A stretch of DNA of 64,000 nt from Neospora caninum Liverpool (GCF_000208865.1 NC_018393.1:1736001-1800000); one strand, 5' to 3'; counted from the first letter of the stretch, positions 45,090 through 58,395 are shown. Translations and numbers: made by a program. The notes: generated by a model not told the origin, from the sequence alone.

Positions 45090-48000
45090 AGGCCGTTGGA
45101 CGCGCACATGCCTGTCCGCGAAAACGTTTTTCTCGACCTTTGCTTCCCTCGGTGTGAATGCACGGTGACGATCTGTGCCCCTTCCAAGCCAGAGGGCTGC
45201 CGGCAGCCGGCTTCAGAACGCGGACGCATTGCGAGCTCGGAAAGCAAACACACCGACGCGAGCGCGACTGCCTCCACGAGTGCAGCGGAGCTTCCCACAG
45301 GCGTTTTCCCGACTGTCCGATTTCCTTCTAGGCATTTTCCACGGCTGCCCGAAAGCTCGCTCGAGATGCACTTGTCTCGTACGCGCACCTTCTTTCCAGT
45401 ATTTCACAGGTAGGAAGCCACCCTCCCACGCTGCAGTCCTGAGGGGGCCTACTGCGCCGGCACGGACATTTGGTCTCTCTTGCTCTCGTTTCTTCCGTCG
45501 ACAATCGTACAGGCTTTCGGAGGCGAACGGAAGGTTCGCACGTGTGGAGGGAAACGCGTGCGTATGCGGCATATGCTGTGCGTGGGTGATGTGTACCTGA
45601 ACGGGAATAGACCTCAACATGTGTATGTGCCTGTTAGCAAATTATTTGCAACGGGCATGGATCAGGTTTTCGGAAGCCGCATGCGTCAAGCGAAGCATGA
45701 ATTCGCGTGCAGGTTTGCAACGAAGACAGACACGCTGGGCCGGGAAGAGACCGTGCGTATAGTTTGTGGTTGCGCGAACCTCTTGCGACAGAAAACGTGT
45801 GAGACGGAATCCAATACATCTCCGTTCTGTGTGAATGGCAACCGCGATAAAGGCGGGTCCTGTATAGCACACGCTTTATTTAAGCAAAGAAATACTTTTT
45901 CGAGCACGCGATCACAGTCGGGCTGCGCGCCACATGCGACGCATCGGTGGACCTTCAGGATCGGTTGAAATTTAAAACGCAGTGTCCTACCACACCGGGT
46001 GGTACCCATGTGTTTTCCCTGCCATAGCACTCCTTGATGTGCATGTATGTCCGGTTGCGGCGTAGACCTCGTTACGTTCAATTCTAACCGTGATAAACGA
46101 GTATGTCCGTAACTGTTACCGCGTGTAGGTGCTGATGGACATGCGAACACCAGCGGGGAGTTCCATGAACGGATCGTCTATGAATAGCAGTTTTCCCTGT
46201 AGCAGCCGCCAGACGATTGCGCGCGGCGGGGACTCCCAGTGAGATCACAAAGCGCAGGAGATGGGAACTGTGGGTGCCTGTGACGTGCCCTACGAAAAGG
46301 GATTCCATGGACGAAGGCCACCCTCTCACGGTGTATTTCAAGTTTCGCGTATTCACCAGTGTAATGCTGCGCTGTTTTGGGGAAATGGTCTCTCGCTGTG
46401 TGGCGCTGCTTGTTGTTCAGGCTCTGGCTTCTCGTAGACAGTGGCTGCTCGAGGCGGCCTCATCAAACGCCGACGTCGGCTCCGGCTAGGCGGCTTTGTG
46501 TCTCATTCATTGTCGTTCTTCGTTTTGCCTCCCTTCTCTGTCTTTGGCGTTCCTTGTCATCGCGCAACCTCTTGATTCGTTTTCTCGTGTATTGGTCTTC
46601 GCCTTCCGCTAACGTATCTATCCATGCAACTGCCTGGCTCCATCAATACAGTCTTCAACGGCAATGTTTGCGTCTGCTCGGCCGGTCGTCGGGACGCGCA
46701 CCATGGCATCGAGTGACTGACTCGTATACTCATGTGCACACACGCCTGCTAGTGCTTTTCCCTTCTGATTGCAAGTTGGACCGCTGCACCACCCTACGAG
46801 TTGAAAGCTGTGTAGCCGGATGTATGTACACAATTTCGGGCCATTACAGGACTGGGCAAAGATCGTGCTCAACACTGCAGAACAAACAGTGTGCGCTGCT
46901 CCCGAATTCGTCTTGCCGCTTTCAATTAGAGTCTTCGTTTCTGGGTCGAAATCACTTCACACAGCGTGGCGCACTCTGAGTGTGAGTGTGAGAAGGCGAT
47001 GTGCCAGCGAACCGAGTTCCCAGAGAACAGAAAGGCATATCACCGTGGACACACGGGCTCCATATCTGTGTTTTTCCGTTGAGGGGGGTGGTCAGCACAC
47101 ACTGTGCTCGTTCCGTGGGGTTTCTCCGAGTTCACGTTTGATGAATAGGCCCTCCGGCAGGCAGCCAGAATCGCGGCCGCGTGGCGCCACGTGTCGTTGT
47201 TCCCCTGGAATTACCGTCCGCACTGTGGGCTCGGCGACTACGAGACAGAACAGGTTCTATCGCATCTGCAGAAAAAAGAGACACTTCCTTTGCTCTTCGC
47301 AAGCGCCCACAGTCCCTGGGTATCGACTGTATCACTTCCTCAGCAAAGCCCTTGAGCATCGATTTCACACAGCCTACAGTGGCACGACTGCCCGCCCTTC
47401 GCCGCTACCCTGTACGTTTCCGGAACAGCTGTCCCTGGGTAAGTCCCGCGGCTAAACACATTCAGTGTTTTTACTGACAGGAACGTACAGAAATAGACTC
47501 TATGCGACTTCACAGTCGTGGAGGCGCGTGGCAACCGTTAAATGCGACGGACGTTGGAGCACAACCGTTAGTCTCGACGTCACACGTTTAACGAGACTGA
47601 CCGAACAGCCAATCTGTATCCTCCATGCGTTAGCGCTCCATACCTGCGCGGAATTCTTTTGGTACTTTCGCAATGAGCCCGCACAAGCACAGTATCCACA
47701 GCCCCCCCTCCCTCCGGTCCCCTGCGAGGCAATAGCTTGGAAGATTCGTGCGGGGAACCGTCCCCAGCGTAGGACATCCGACGAATTATCGCGGTTTCTC
47801 TGCTTTCGTCTGACCCTCTCGACCCACGCATGTCTAGAAGGAGGCCGCCATCGTTCGTACGCACCAAATCGTGGAAGATTTCCGATCCATCGTTTTTTTC
47901 GGACAGAGGCTCCGGCCCACACTTTCCGGGCCAGCAAACGATTTCCACCACGTAAGATCTTCTTCCCCAAGGGCGCAAGCCTCCACCTTAGTCCATTCAG

Positions 48001-49569
48001 GACGCGAAACGAATGTCAGCGTCGGGCCTTTCTGCTCTAGGTTAGTGATCGTCATTTTCGCGTTGGTTTCCCAGGTCAGTTGAACCTTCTCATTCTCAGC
48101 GGAGTTCTGGTCCGTTGTTGTGACCTCGCTTCTGTCCTTGACCGGCGAGAGACGGGGCTTTTGACACCGTGCATTGTTTTTTATTTGTTACTGTTCAACT
48201 CCTGCGGTTCGTGCCAGGGTGTAACTGTGTACACATTCGTAAACGCTAGGGTGTCATTCCGCCCCCCGTATCCGATGAGTCCGTGCAGACAGTGCTACCA
48301 CCAGGACTGAATGCCGCCTTCATTAACCGGTAGAATGCTTTCCTGAGACACCCAACTCCCACAACGAAAAGGAGGAACGTACGACGCTCCGTGTTGCTGT
48401 GCCCATGTTGCCTACCACACGCGGACAGTCTGCTCATGGCGATCGCTGCTGGCGGCAAGAATACGAACGAGGCAGTTGTCGCATGCAACATCCTGAATCC
48501 CCATCCGGCTACTACTTCTCCAACAAGGTATGTTTAACGCTAGCAACTGCACACGACGCTTCCGAAGTACATCTAAAGTGATACATGCAAGTATATTTGG
48601 AGCCGCTAGGATACCACCCCGTACATAAAAGGCCTCCGGCCTTTCGCTCGAAGCAGATTGCCTCTTTTTGAGACCGCCAGAACGGCGGTTCCACAGAATA
48701 GAATGCCCTAACCCAGCATCTACCTGATCTAATTCCATTGAATTCGGCACGAAAATGCAGGGATGTGCAACAGAAAGGAGGAGACTCAAAGGGAATCTGA
48801 GTGAATGGCACGCATGTCCTGCAGTTCACATGCATGCAGAGAGAGGACGACGTTGCTGCACAGATGCAGCTAGACTTCGAAAAACACGCTAAGAATGCAT
48901 GGCATGATTCACATGATTCGTCAGCAGTTTCTCTCCGCTTATTTCTCGAAAACCAACCCTGGGGAATACGCCTTTCTTCAGTCTTATCCTCTCATTTCTC
49001 GTTCCTTTTTAAATGCCTTGTCTCTGCCGCGCCGAGGCTCTCCGCTTGTGTGTCTGACTGGATCCCGCAACCCTGGATGCTGATACTGACGATAGCCCCA
49101 CCTACCGTGAATGTACATTTGTGTTGTTTGAAGGAACATTGTACCCGTCTTTATCCAATCTTTGGAGCAGAGTACGACAGACTATCTCTTGGCGCCCCAA
49201 ACGAATTCTGCGCTGAGCCTAGCCGCCCCGTCTGTGTTGTGTATCGCAAGGCGCCCCCATCAGCCACATCGGCGACTTTTCCAGGAGGGTTCGGTACGAA
49301 AATATCCGTTTCGTTGATTTATTCACTTGGACCTGGAGCGGTCGGGAACTGCTTTCCTGTTCTTTTGTATTTCCGCGTTTTCCCGCTCCGTCCCGCCTTC
49401 TCCCTCCTTCGCCTTCTGTTCCCTGGTGTCACACTGCGCAGGAAAAACCAGAAACCTCGCCGCGGTGTAGGGACACCTGCCGATTGGCCGGGCCGGTTCC
49501 CTTCTCACTCAGCGCGCTCCCTTCTTCCTTGTAAATAGGAAGCAGTTTCTTTCTGTCGCCACCTTCAGA
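45090..49569. other. 4.5 kb without a supported gene
   Basis: Several frames of 150-245 codons are open here (for example 46820-47455 and 48801-49538), but their composition is erratic and rich in Cys/His/Arg, they overlap opposite-strand frames, and they do not chain through splice sites into a coherent protein. The first few hundred bases are probably NAA25 3' untranslated region and the last kilobase the promoter/leader of the RAP gene. No RNA gene recognised. Confidence 0.45.
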
Positions 49570-52500
49570 ATGCCGCGCCTCGTGCCGTGTCGAGGCTGCA
49601 TGCCCTACGGGAATTCTCCCGCTTCTCTACGTCGTGTGTTACCCTCGCAACCGACACAGTGCCTCCGTTCGGGCTCGTCTCCCGTCCTCTCTCTGAGAGG
49701 ACATGCGTCCACTGTCGGCAGCCTCTGTCACTCGCTCAGGATACGAACAGATGATCCGAAAGTGTCGCGTTTCCCGGTCTCCGAGTTTCCCAAGGGGAGG
49801 CTGTGTATTCACACGTCGTCTCTCTCAGCCGGCTTTCCCGGGCGCTCGCCGGTGGGACCTGGTAGGCGTCCCCAGTCGTCCTCCTGGGTTCCCGGACAAC
49901 GCGCCGCGCTTGTGTCTCGGCGCCTTTCTTCCTCTTCTCAGAGGCGACCTGGCCAGTCTGCCAGCGGAGCCTCGGCAGCCGTGTCCTCGAGGCCACAAGC
50001 CTCTGCTCTCCGCAACCCCGTCTCCTCTTCTGCTCCGTCCCCTTCCCCTTCTGTAGATCCTCTGTTTCCGTCGTCTTCCTCTCCGTCTTACCTGCCGTCT
50101 GCATCTAGCTGGATGCCCACATTCGCAGTTCATCCACGCCCTGAGTTCTCTCCTGTTCCGGGAATGAACTCAGTGCTTCCTACCCCTCCTCTGCCTCCGT
50201 CCGGTTCCGCGGCCTCGCCTTCGTCTATCGCCTCGTCTCCATCTTCCGCGTACGCCTCTTCTCCCTTCCCCTTTTCTGCGTCGCCGTCAGTTCCTGGCCC
50301 TTTGGCCTCCCCCTCTGCTCCCCGGCCTCCCCCTCCGCCATCGATGCCGGTTGGTTCCGCTCTCGCTCCGCCTGCAGGCGGCGCTCCTCCGCCTCCCTTT
50401 CGTCCTCGTCCTCCGCCCGTCCCACACGCCCCGGCTGCTTTTCACGCTTCTTCGGTAGGCCTCGAGACAGAGCAGCAACCGACAGCGACGCAGGTTTTGC
50501 GAGGCGCGCCTTCTCATCCGGGACTTTCTCCACGCATGCCCGCTCGCGCTGGCTCGCCCTGGCCTCCCGCAGCGGGTCTCCGTCCTTCCTCGCGCCCCGC
50601 ACCTCCCGCTCCGCCCGCCGCCCCTTCTCTCCCTTTCTACGGCTACGGCTATCACCCGCCGCCTGCCTACGAGGAGACAAGTTCTGAAGAGAGCGCCTGC
50701 TTCCACGCTTCTTTGGAAAGTGGCGGGTCTCTCTATCTCGCTGGTTCCTCCGCCACGCACCTCGCTGGGTCTTCGTCGCAGCACGCCTCTGAGGAGCTGC
50801 ATATTCAGCGGATTCATCGAGACGTGTCTGGGCGATCTCTCCCTGCTCCGGTCCTCGTGGGGCACCTCTACTCTCTCGCCTCCTTCGCAGCCAAATACAC
50901 ACTCGTCGCCGCGCCGCCTTCGCCTGCATCCACGTCGTTCTTCGTTCCTTCGAACTCGCTCTTGGCCCGGTACGCACCTCCGTCCTCGTCGCCAGTCGCG
51001 GCGCACGAAGCGCCGCCGTCCCTTATCTCGACCGCGGGGCTCGTCGCGGGAGCGTTGTGGGGTCTCGTGCCGGAGCTGGAACTGACCGACGTGTCCCCGC
51101 TGCTTGACGGCATCTCCGTCCTGCTTCTCCTCCACCAGCAGCAGATCCAGAAAGGCAGACGCAAGCAGCTGGACGCTCTCGTGACTCCCAGCCCTGACGC
51201 CTCGTCGCCGGACTTGCCGGGAGACGAAAGAGCCGAGGAAGCCTTACCCACCGCCGCAGCTGGTGCCTCTCGGAGGGCGGAGTGCGACGCCGGCGCCAGT
51301 GAGGAAGGCCCCGATGCTACCGCTGGCCTTCAGCTGCGGTTAGTGGCCAGAGTGGTTCTCGACAGACTCGAAGAGCTGTTGCATCTTATGAGGGTTGATG
51401 AGGTAAGCCGTACGAGACAACAAGGCGGAGGGACGTTTTTCCCCCTAAGCGAAGCTGTGTCGGTGCCCGGGAGGGGGCGGCCGCCTCCCGGTTCCTCACG
51501 TCCGTGTGCGTGAGTTCGCGAGCAGTCGTGCGTCCTACGGTGCGCTCTTCGGCCTCTGCTCCGTGACTGAGCAAGAGAGTACCACAGGAGACAGATCGGC
51601 CGATCGAGAGGAGGCGATTCACCGCTGGGCATGGTCTCCACTTTTCAGGGTGTGTCCCCGGGCGTGGCTTTTTGCCTTCCTGGTCAGTCAACGCTCGGTG
51701 AGGGGTATCTCCCCTTGTGCATGCATTCTCGCGCCCCCTTCAGGTGTCCCGAGCAGCTTGGCAGGCCGCGTGCGTCCTTCCCCCTTCCGTCGTCTCCCCC
51801 TTTTTCTTCTACGCCGTCGACCTTCGGATGGGAGACGCCATCTGTCTCCTTGCGTCCGAAGGCCCCAACAACCCGGATCTCTTTGATCAGCTCCTCCCGC
51901 TCCGGTCGACGGCGAAAGGGCCAGTCGGTCGCCCCGCGAGTCTTTCGGCGGAGACTAGGAGTGAAGACGAGGGCGAGAAGGCGCGTGAAAGACTCACCTC
52001 TCTCGCTCGAGTTCTCCACCCCTTTGCGGCGAAACCGGTACAATGACGGGGCGGTGGGACAGCGGCGCGATGGGGACGGGAAGCCCTCGTGGGCAGAGGA
52101 ACCTGGACGAGCGACAAATTCGAGCGACGGCTACTTGCGGGCATTAAGTGCTCCGCAGGACAATGCAGAGGGGGGGAAAGACAGCCTGGAAGAAACCGGT
52201 GCGAGTGAGGTTTTGCGAGCTTGCGTCGTCGCCACTGCAGCTAGCTCAGACCGCCGCGTCGCTCTCTGGGTGCGTGTGTCTCCTGCTCAGCTGATCAACA
52301 AAGTTTCGTTTCTCCGAAGCGCGCCGATGCTGCAAGTGGTGACCCGCCTTCTCGAGGCGACCAACGGTGAGACGCCGACAGATTCGCGCAGCCACTGCTT
52401 TTTCCCTGGTGCAGGCAGTTGCGTAATCCGACGTCGCTGCGGAATGCGCCAGGACTCGAGGATTTTGGAAAACAGCGCGGCAGGAGTCTTCGTCAAAGGA

Positions 52501-55500
52501 CCGTTTGTGCGCCCCACCCTAGCAGGGACAAACGACTGGTCTTGTCTGTACGGAGGGGACATGCCTGTCGCCCCACCCTAGCAGGGACAAACGAGTAGTC
52601 TTGTCTGTACGGAGGGGACATGCATGTCACTCGAGAACCGTGAACCGTCGTGCTACGAGAAAGGGCTTTACTGGTTTTTGCCTTCGACGCCTGTTTCTCT
52701 CTTGTGTTTCGCAGAGTCGGACCCGGACACGCTCGTCCGACTTCTCCATCTTTTCGGGAACTCTGTCCGTGAGTCGCTCTCCAGACAAATGCGTGGAAGA
52801 GCAGAAACTGTGAAGTAGGGAAAGTCGAACAGGTTGGAGTCGACTTCTCTCCGCATTCGATGCTTGCGTTTGTTTACCTCCTGGTTTCCGGTTCTCTCCG
52901 TTAGTCGACAACGACAACGCATGCTGCTCACTTTCAACTGTCCATCTTAATTCTGCCCTCTTGTGATGCGGCAACAGGCGTGTTCTTCGTGCTTCCTGGT
53001 GCATGTTCCTGCGGTGTCTTGTCTCTTTTGCACCCGATTCGGCTGTTCCCGTATCTCTGTGCTCTTTTTGATCTCTCACCAGAGGCGCGATGGTTGATCA
53101 CCTCGATCTTGTCACGATTGAATGTTGAAGGAGACGCCGATCTTCCAGATTCAGGTCAGTTCTCCTCTCTCGTTACCCGGTTCAGGCTCCAGAGGTAACA
53201 TTTCTAGGTAGGGGCGTTAGAAAGAAGACGGCAGTCTTCTCTCCCCACCTGCGCGCTGCTGCCGTGTCTCTTTGCTGTGCTAGAACGACCCTCCCAGATA
53301 GGTCCTCCCGTGTTGCCTATCCCCTCGGAACGGGGAATTGCTTCTTTAGGGCGTGCATGTGACGCTTGAGGTGGGGGCACTGGAGGGTGGCGCGACGATC
53401 TCTGCGGCGATGAATTGCTCCTTTATCTCTCCGCCGTCTCGCGTCCCATTACTGGGTTTCATAAGAACGGTCACGTTGCGGCTAAACAAGAGATGAGGCT
53501 CTCTTGCGCGCTCGCTCTCTGCTTCCGACACCGTGGACGTTATTCCTCTGTCGGACGCTTTTGTTTTTGCGGGTTGCCGCGTGTGTCCTGTGCACAGTCC
53601 TCGTCGATGTCTCCATTGCTGCTGGAGGAGGCGAACTGCCACACCAGCTAACAGCGGCGTGCGTTCGGAGACTTCTCTCCCGAGCTTCCCAGGGAATGCA
53701 CACTCACGCCCTGGCAGAAAGTGTGCTGGCCCTGGCAGGTAAAGAAAAGACGATCGACAGACAGACGAAAGTACTGTGCCTACTGTGCCAGCCGTCGTCA
53801 ACATTCGAAGAACATATAAGATCGGTTGGTACAGAATATCAAACCTACCACTAACTAACTGAGTTAAATAATACAGGGTTGAACAGTGGGTTTGTTTCAA
53901 TGACCAAGGCTGCATATATATATATATATATATGTATTATGCAAATTATGTATATGTGTGTGTACGCAACATTACCTCATTTGCATGTGGGTATATGGGA
54001 ATGTCGAGGTGTAAGTACGTGGACCGGCTCACATACAAGGTCGCCGTGAGTGTCGACACCTCGACATCCCCTGCATGGTGAGCGTAAACCTTTCGCTTTC
54101 CAGGACTGGCGCGCTGTCGCTGTGCTTGGTGGATGGAAACGCGTGCCTCTGATGAGAGATTTAAAAAAAGCACAAAGATACAGGAACGGCCGAATCGGCC
54201 GCGCTGGCTTCTCTGCGGTCGAGAGAGGTGGATGAGCTGTCCATCGTCTGGGATGAAATCGCGGCCGCCTCTTGTTTGCGATCGGTTTTTTGTGCGTTAA
54301 CTTGCGGTGCGTTCCTCGCAGGGCACCTGACTCTGGAGCAGCTTTTTGATCTGGCGGGCCCCATTCAAGAACGCGCCGAATTTTTGAGCGCGAGGCAGCA
54401 AGCGGCACTTCTCCTTCTTTATTCTCAGGCGTGCGTTGCTGCAACAGATCTTCTTCGAGTGCTTGAGACCGTAAGTGTGCCGTGGACCGCTCCCTACTGC
54501 GACGCTTTCCTGTCGTGGTTTTCTCGGAGTTACCCCGGCATGCCGCCGTCGCGCTCGGTCCGCTTCTTCAGTCCCTCTGTATGCTGGCGTGTGGTGAGGG
54601 CTTTGGGGGCGTGTCGACGGCTCTTCCGTTTTTTTACTTGTTCATCGTGTGCTGATCTTTAATCATCTCCCGCATGTTTGGCTCCTTGGCGCCCGTCTTG
54701 GTTTCACGACGCGCACCTTTTCGCCGTCCTTCTGGTCCCGTCGATGTGTCTATTCGTCGTCTGCTGTCACGGCCAGATGTCGTCTTTCCCATCCTCCACG
54801 TGTTCTTAGTTTTTGTCCGAGCGAATTCTTCGTGTTTCGCACTACGGAGGCTCGGATGTCCCTCAAGCAGATCGCTCTCTTCGCGCGATCCGAGAGGGAC
54901 GCGAGTGTAGCCTCGGCCCAGTAGTGGGAGTTCTGTCAGTTCTCTCGAGAGCCTAGAGGGCCGTCGCGTTTGCTGGTGCAGCTGGCTGCCACGGCTCAAT
55001 CGGCAAGACAACGGGTGGCGCCACGGGCCAGGATTCCCGCGTTCTGTGCCACAAGCGTGTCGACAAGATAACGAAGATCCCACTCAGGCTGATTTGAAGG
55101 GGATTTATCTCTGGACCCAATCGACCAGTTCGCTGACTACATGGGCTCCGGTCCGTCAATATCCATGTGGTCTTGCGCGCAGCATTTGCTTGCATCTATG
55201 GACACCCTCCCCGTAGACCTCTTCGCCCGGACAGCTCTTGCCTTCTCCATGAGCACCTCCGTCTCCCTTCTGACAGTGAACAAAATTGCGCAGACTCTTC
55301 AGGGCCACGCGCTCGCCAATACGATTTCCCCAGAACGGGTCAGCTCTTCAGCTTCTTCCGCCGTATCTGCGATCAGCCCGTGGAGACGTGGATCCAAATA
55401 GAAACCTAACAACAAGTGTTTAAGCGCCTCTATATAGAGAGAGATAACGATGTTCAGAGGCAGTACTGTAATTGAAGCGATGTGGACTGTGCGTTCTGAG

Positions 55501-58395
55501 AGAACAAAGTTGAGGATGCGTCAAAGCCGTAATCATAGTGGTGTTTGCGTAGAGTCTGGGTTTCTCGCAATTGGTGGATCGGCGCGTTTCTTCCTTCGCT
55601 CGATGTTCGTTGAAGATCCGCCCTGCCAGTGCACCCAAGAGCGCATGCGGCCGTTCCACATGTTTAAGACAACGCGTGCCATCTTGTGCGACAGCGGCGA
55701 TCCATCTGGAACGTTCTCGTCTAAGTTGTCGGTGTTTTGTCGTGTGATGTATCTCATGCGAGACTGTCATCTCGAGAGACGGCCAGAGACAGGCGTACAA
55801 GTGTACCTTGCCACATACTCCAGGTTTCGTTTCTCCATGCGTGGATACAGCTGTCAGGTGACTGAACGGATATCTCACTAGCGTGATGTGCGACAATGTA
55901 ACACTCTGTAATTTCCCGGGCATTGTGTCGAGGGGGGGACGTTGAAAATAGCTTACGAAACGTGGCAAAATCCGTGTGTCGAGACAGCCTATCCTAGCTC
56001 GTGTGTTACGGCGCAAATACCAGCTCATGCTTTCCTTATCTCGTCGCCGCCTCGTCTCCTGTTCCCTCGCAGCTTGTCGATGTGACACTCGCTCTGGCGG
56101 TGGCTGGACTCCAGAACCTCCGCTGCTGGGAAGCTTTTGGAGTCGCGATCCGCATCGCCGACTTTAGCTGGAAGTCTCTACCCATCCTTGCATGGATTTT
56201 TGCAATGACGGACTATCGCGAAATATCGGCATGGCAGTCCATCGCCCTTCTGTGAGCCTCAGCTTTCGGCCGAGAATCATGAGAGCGAAGAAGCGTCGGG
56301 AACGTACAACATATCGCCTTGTGTTTCACATTTCGGACACTACTTGGCTCTTCTGTATCAAGTCATTGCATTCACAGCTCATCAAAATCAGGTGGCTCGG
56401 TTCCTGGGGGCCTTTTGTTCGGTGTGTTGTCATTCGGTTCGAAAGATGCGATGTAGGGTGACTAGCATGCAGACGCGTGTTAGTCCACTGCGCTGTTCTG
56501 TCGTTCAGTCTCACGTGCTAATCTTCAAAGGGAAGGGAGCGCCTCTCCAATGTGTTTGCAACGCTTAACGGCTACCTCGGTGCAAGGGGTCGCTACGTGG
56601 CGGCACCAAGGGGTACCGTGCCGGGTGTTGTATCTCTTAACGGACACTTCATCTGAGCTGCGCGTGTGGAAGACGGGCCGGATTGGCTGAAGACGCTGTC
56701 CATTGCAAACATGTCTCTGTTCCTCTGTAGCGCCAATGAGACTGCAACGATCTGTCATGCCTCGCAAAGGCGCCTCTTGCTTCGCCTTAGGCTCCCCAGT
56801 CTCCGTGGCCCTCCGCGATTGTCAGTCTGCATGCGGCAGACACAAGGCGACCAGGCGTTCCTTCCTCTTGTAGCGAAGGAAACTGCCAGGCGTTTCGATT
56901 ATCTGTTTGGGACCCACCTGTTGGCTCGGGTTTCTCTTCTTTCGCTGCTTTCGTAGTCCCCCAGCTGGAGATATATCTACCTTTAATCATCTCGTCGTTG
57001 ACTGAGTGGTCAGCAAGGCTCGTTTCACGTCCGGCGCCTTTGGTTGTTTTTTTCAGAATTCCTCAATTCGCGACAGAACTCTCCATGGTGCAGCGGAGCC
57101 AATTGTACGAGGCGTTCACAGCCGCCCGTTTGATCGGCTTCTTCAATGTTCAAGAACAAGTTCCGGAGCTAACCACTAGGCTCGCGAACTGGCGGCGATA
57201 TTGGATTCGCTTACGAGGTCACTCGGCGTCAGGCTCCAGAGGCGGAGGACGAACTCTTCCTGGCCGGGACGGGGCCGACGGTGAAGAAGGCGACAAGAAG
57301 CTGAACGATCAGCTGACGAGTCCTGTGCCGTACGATGCCATTTTGTACGTAGCCAGAATTCAGTGTCTACAAGGCCGGGAAACAGAGCTATATACTATTC
57401 CTTTTCTCCTTCCCAAGTACAATCTGATTTTCGAGCCACTTGATGCAACACCGATCCACCAGGTAAGTGTTCATAGATGGAAATTGGGATGAAAAGCGTC
57501 GCAGCACATCACCAGTAAACCGAATTTTGCTTTTTTGTGTCCCTGGTTTGTCCCCGATTTTTTCATTTTGCAGCCATTAGCAAGCTGTTTTCTGCGTTTA
57601 AGCGGCGCATCCGACAATTAAACTCTCTCTTGTCTTGTGCCCCTTTCTCCCTTTCTCGCACCCTGTCACGTTTCCTGCTTCTCGTTGTTTTTCTGTGTCT
57701 GTTTCCCTTGCGCTGAACGGCAGAAAAGTAGTCGATTGTGGCAATCTGGCTGTGCCCGTGTCCTTGAATAAGCATTTCCTTTCCCAGTCTGATTCTTTTG
57801 TGCCGCGTATATACCAGAATTTGTTGAGGCAGGCAACTTCCCTATGGAAAGCAGAGGTGCTGAAACAGAATCCCGCGTTTTTTGCCGTGCACTTGTCCGC
57901 AAGTAGGCATTTCAGGTGAGGATATTGTTCGCTAGCTCCAGGTCTTTGGAACCCCGCCGGCGGGGGTGCTTCAATTGCAGGTTGTTTGATGCGTGCCCAT
58001 CTTCTGTTCAGGGAACGGGCATGAAATTGGGCGAGGTAGCGCTTCGCCACCGAGTTTGGTCTGTTATGGGGTTCAACATTTTGACCGTAATGCACTCGGA
58101 ATTCCAGCAGTTTTTTGAGAACCCCTCTATACCTCAAGACCCGCAAGTATGTGAAGAAGCCAAAACCGATGGTGAAGGTGCGGAGAAGCCCTCACCACTT
58201 CAGATGGTTTTAGAAGACGGGCGAAAATTCAATGTAGGAGCAGCGGCGAATTTCCTGACATCTCGAATCGAGAATGTGGCGCGTCAGGCCTCAACTCTGG
58301 ATAGCTGGCTAAGCGTGCTGAAAGGAGGCCAGCAACAGTCAGCCCCAACGGCGTCGCCTGCTCCCGTTCGCGCTTTCCCCTCCATGTCGCTGTAG
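49570..58395 (+). CDS. Probable mitochondrial RAP-domain / heptatricopeptide-like protein, 11 exons
   Basis: Exons: 49570-51402, 51744-51984, 52097-52366, 52715-52768, 53083-53154, 53598-53738, 54322-54470, 55129-55338, 56073-56251, 57057-57462, 58012-58395; about 1,312 aa. All junctions keep phase, but the second intron is provisional. The first 60 residues lack Asp/Glu and are Arg/Ser-rich, as in a mitochondrial presequence. A 250-residue Pro/Ser-rich segment follows (several PPPPP), then a long array of Leu-rich helix pairs (DPDTLVRLLHLF; LTAACVRRLLSRASQ; ALAESVLALA) like the repeats of apicomplexan RAP/HPR proteins. Near the C-terminus, LIFEPLDATPIHQ joined across an intron to GTGMKLGEVALRHRVWSVMG and FNILTVMHSEFQQF matches the shape of a RAP domain (core strand, GTG loop, R-helix, Gly, aromatic end), though its acidic Asp-Gly core is degenerate. 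RAP proteins act on organellar RNA, typically rRNA stability or processing. The presequence suggests the mitochondrion. Confidence 0.6.
52510..52627. repeat. 59-bp tandem duplication (two copies)
   Basis: Copies begin at 52510 and 52569 with CGCCCCACCCTAGCAGGGAC and end in GGAGGGGACATGC; they differ by about two or three bases. They lie in the intron after exon 3 of the RAP-like gene (52367-52714). Confidence 0.85.
53913..53934. repeat. (TA)n microsatellite
   Basis: A short pure TA run in the RAP-like gene intron 53739-54321. Confidence 0.8.

Noticed and set aside
48801..49538. 245-codon open frame upstream of the RAP-like gene
   Set aside because: Erratic composition with many Cys/Pro/Phe runs, no motif, no plausible splice partner, and a position expected for promoter and leader of the gene starting at 49570.
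50287..51135. 282-codon Arg-rich minus-strand frame
   Set aside because: Antisense of the proline/serine-rich first exon of the RAP-like gene.
57778..57915. Open stretch SDSFVPRIYQNLLRQATSL as an exon of the RAP-like gene
   Set aside because: It starts with a good acceptor in phase 0 but its only strong donor gives phase 2, which breaks the next exon; skipping it joins the RAP core directly in phase. Kept as a possible alternative exon in the findings.
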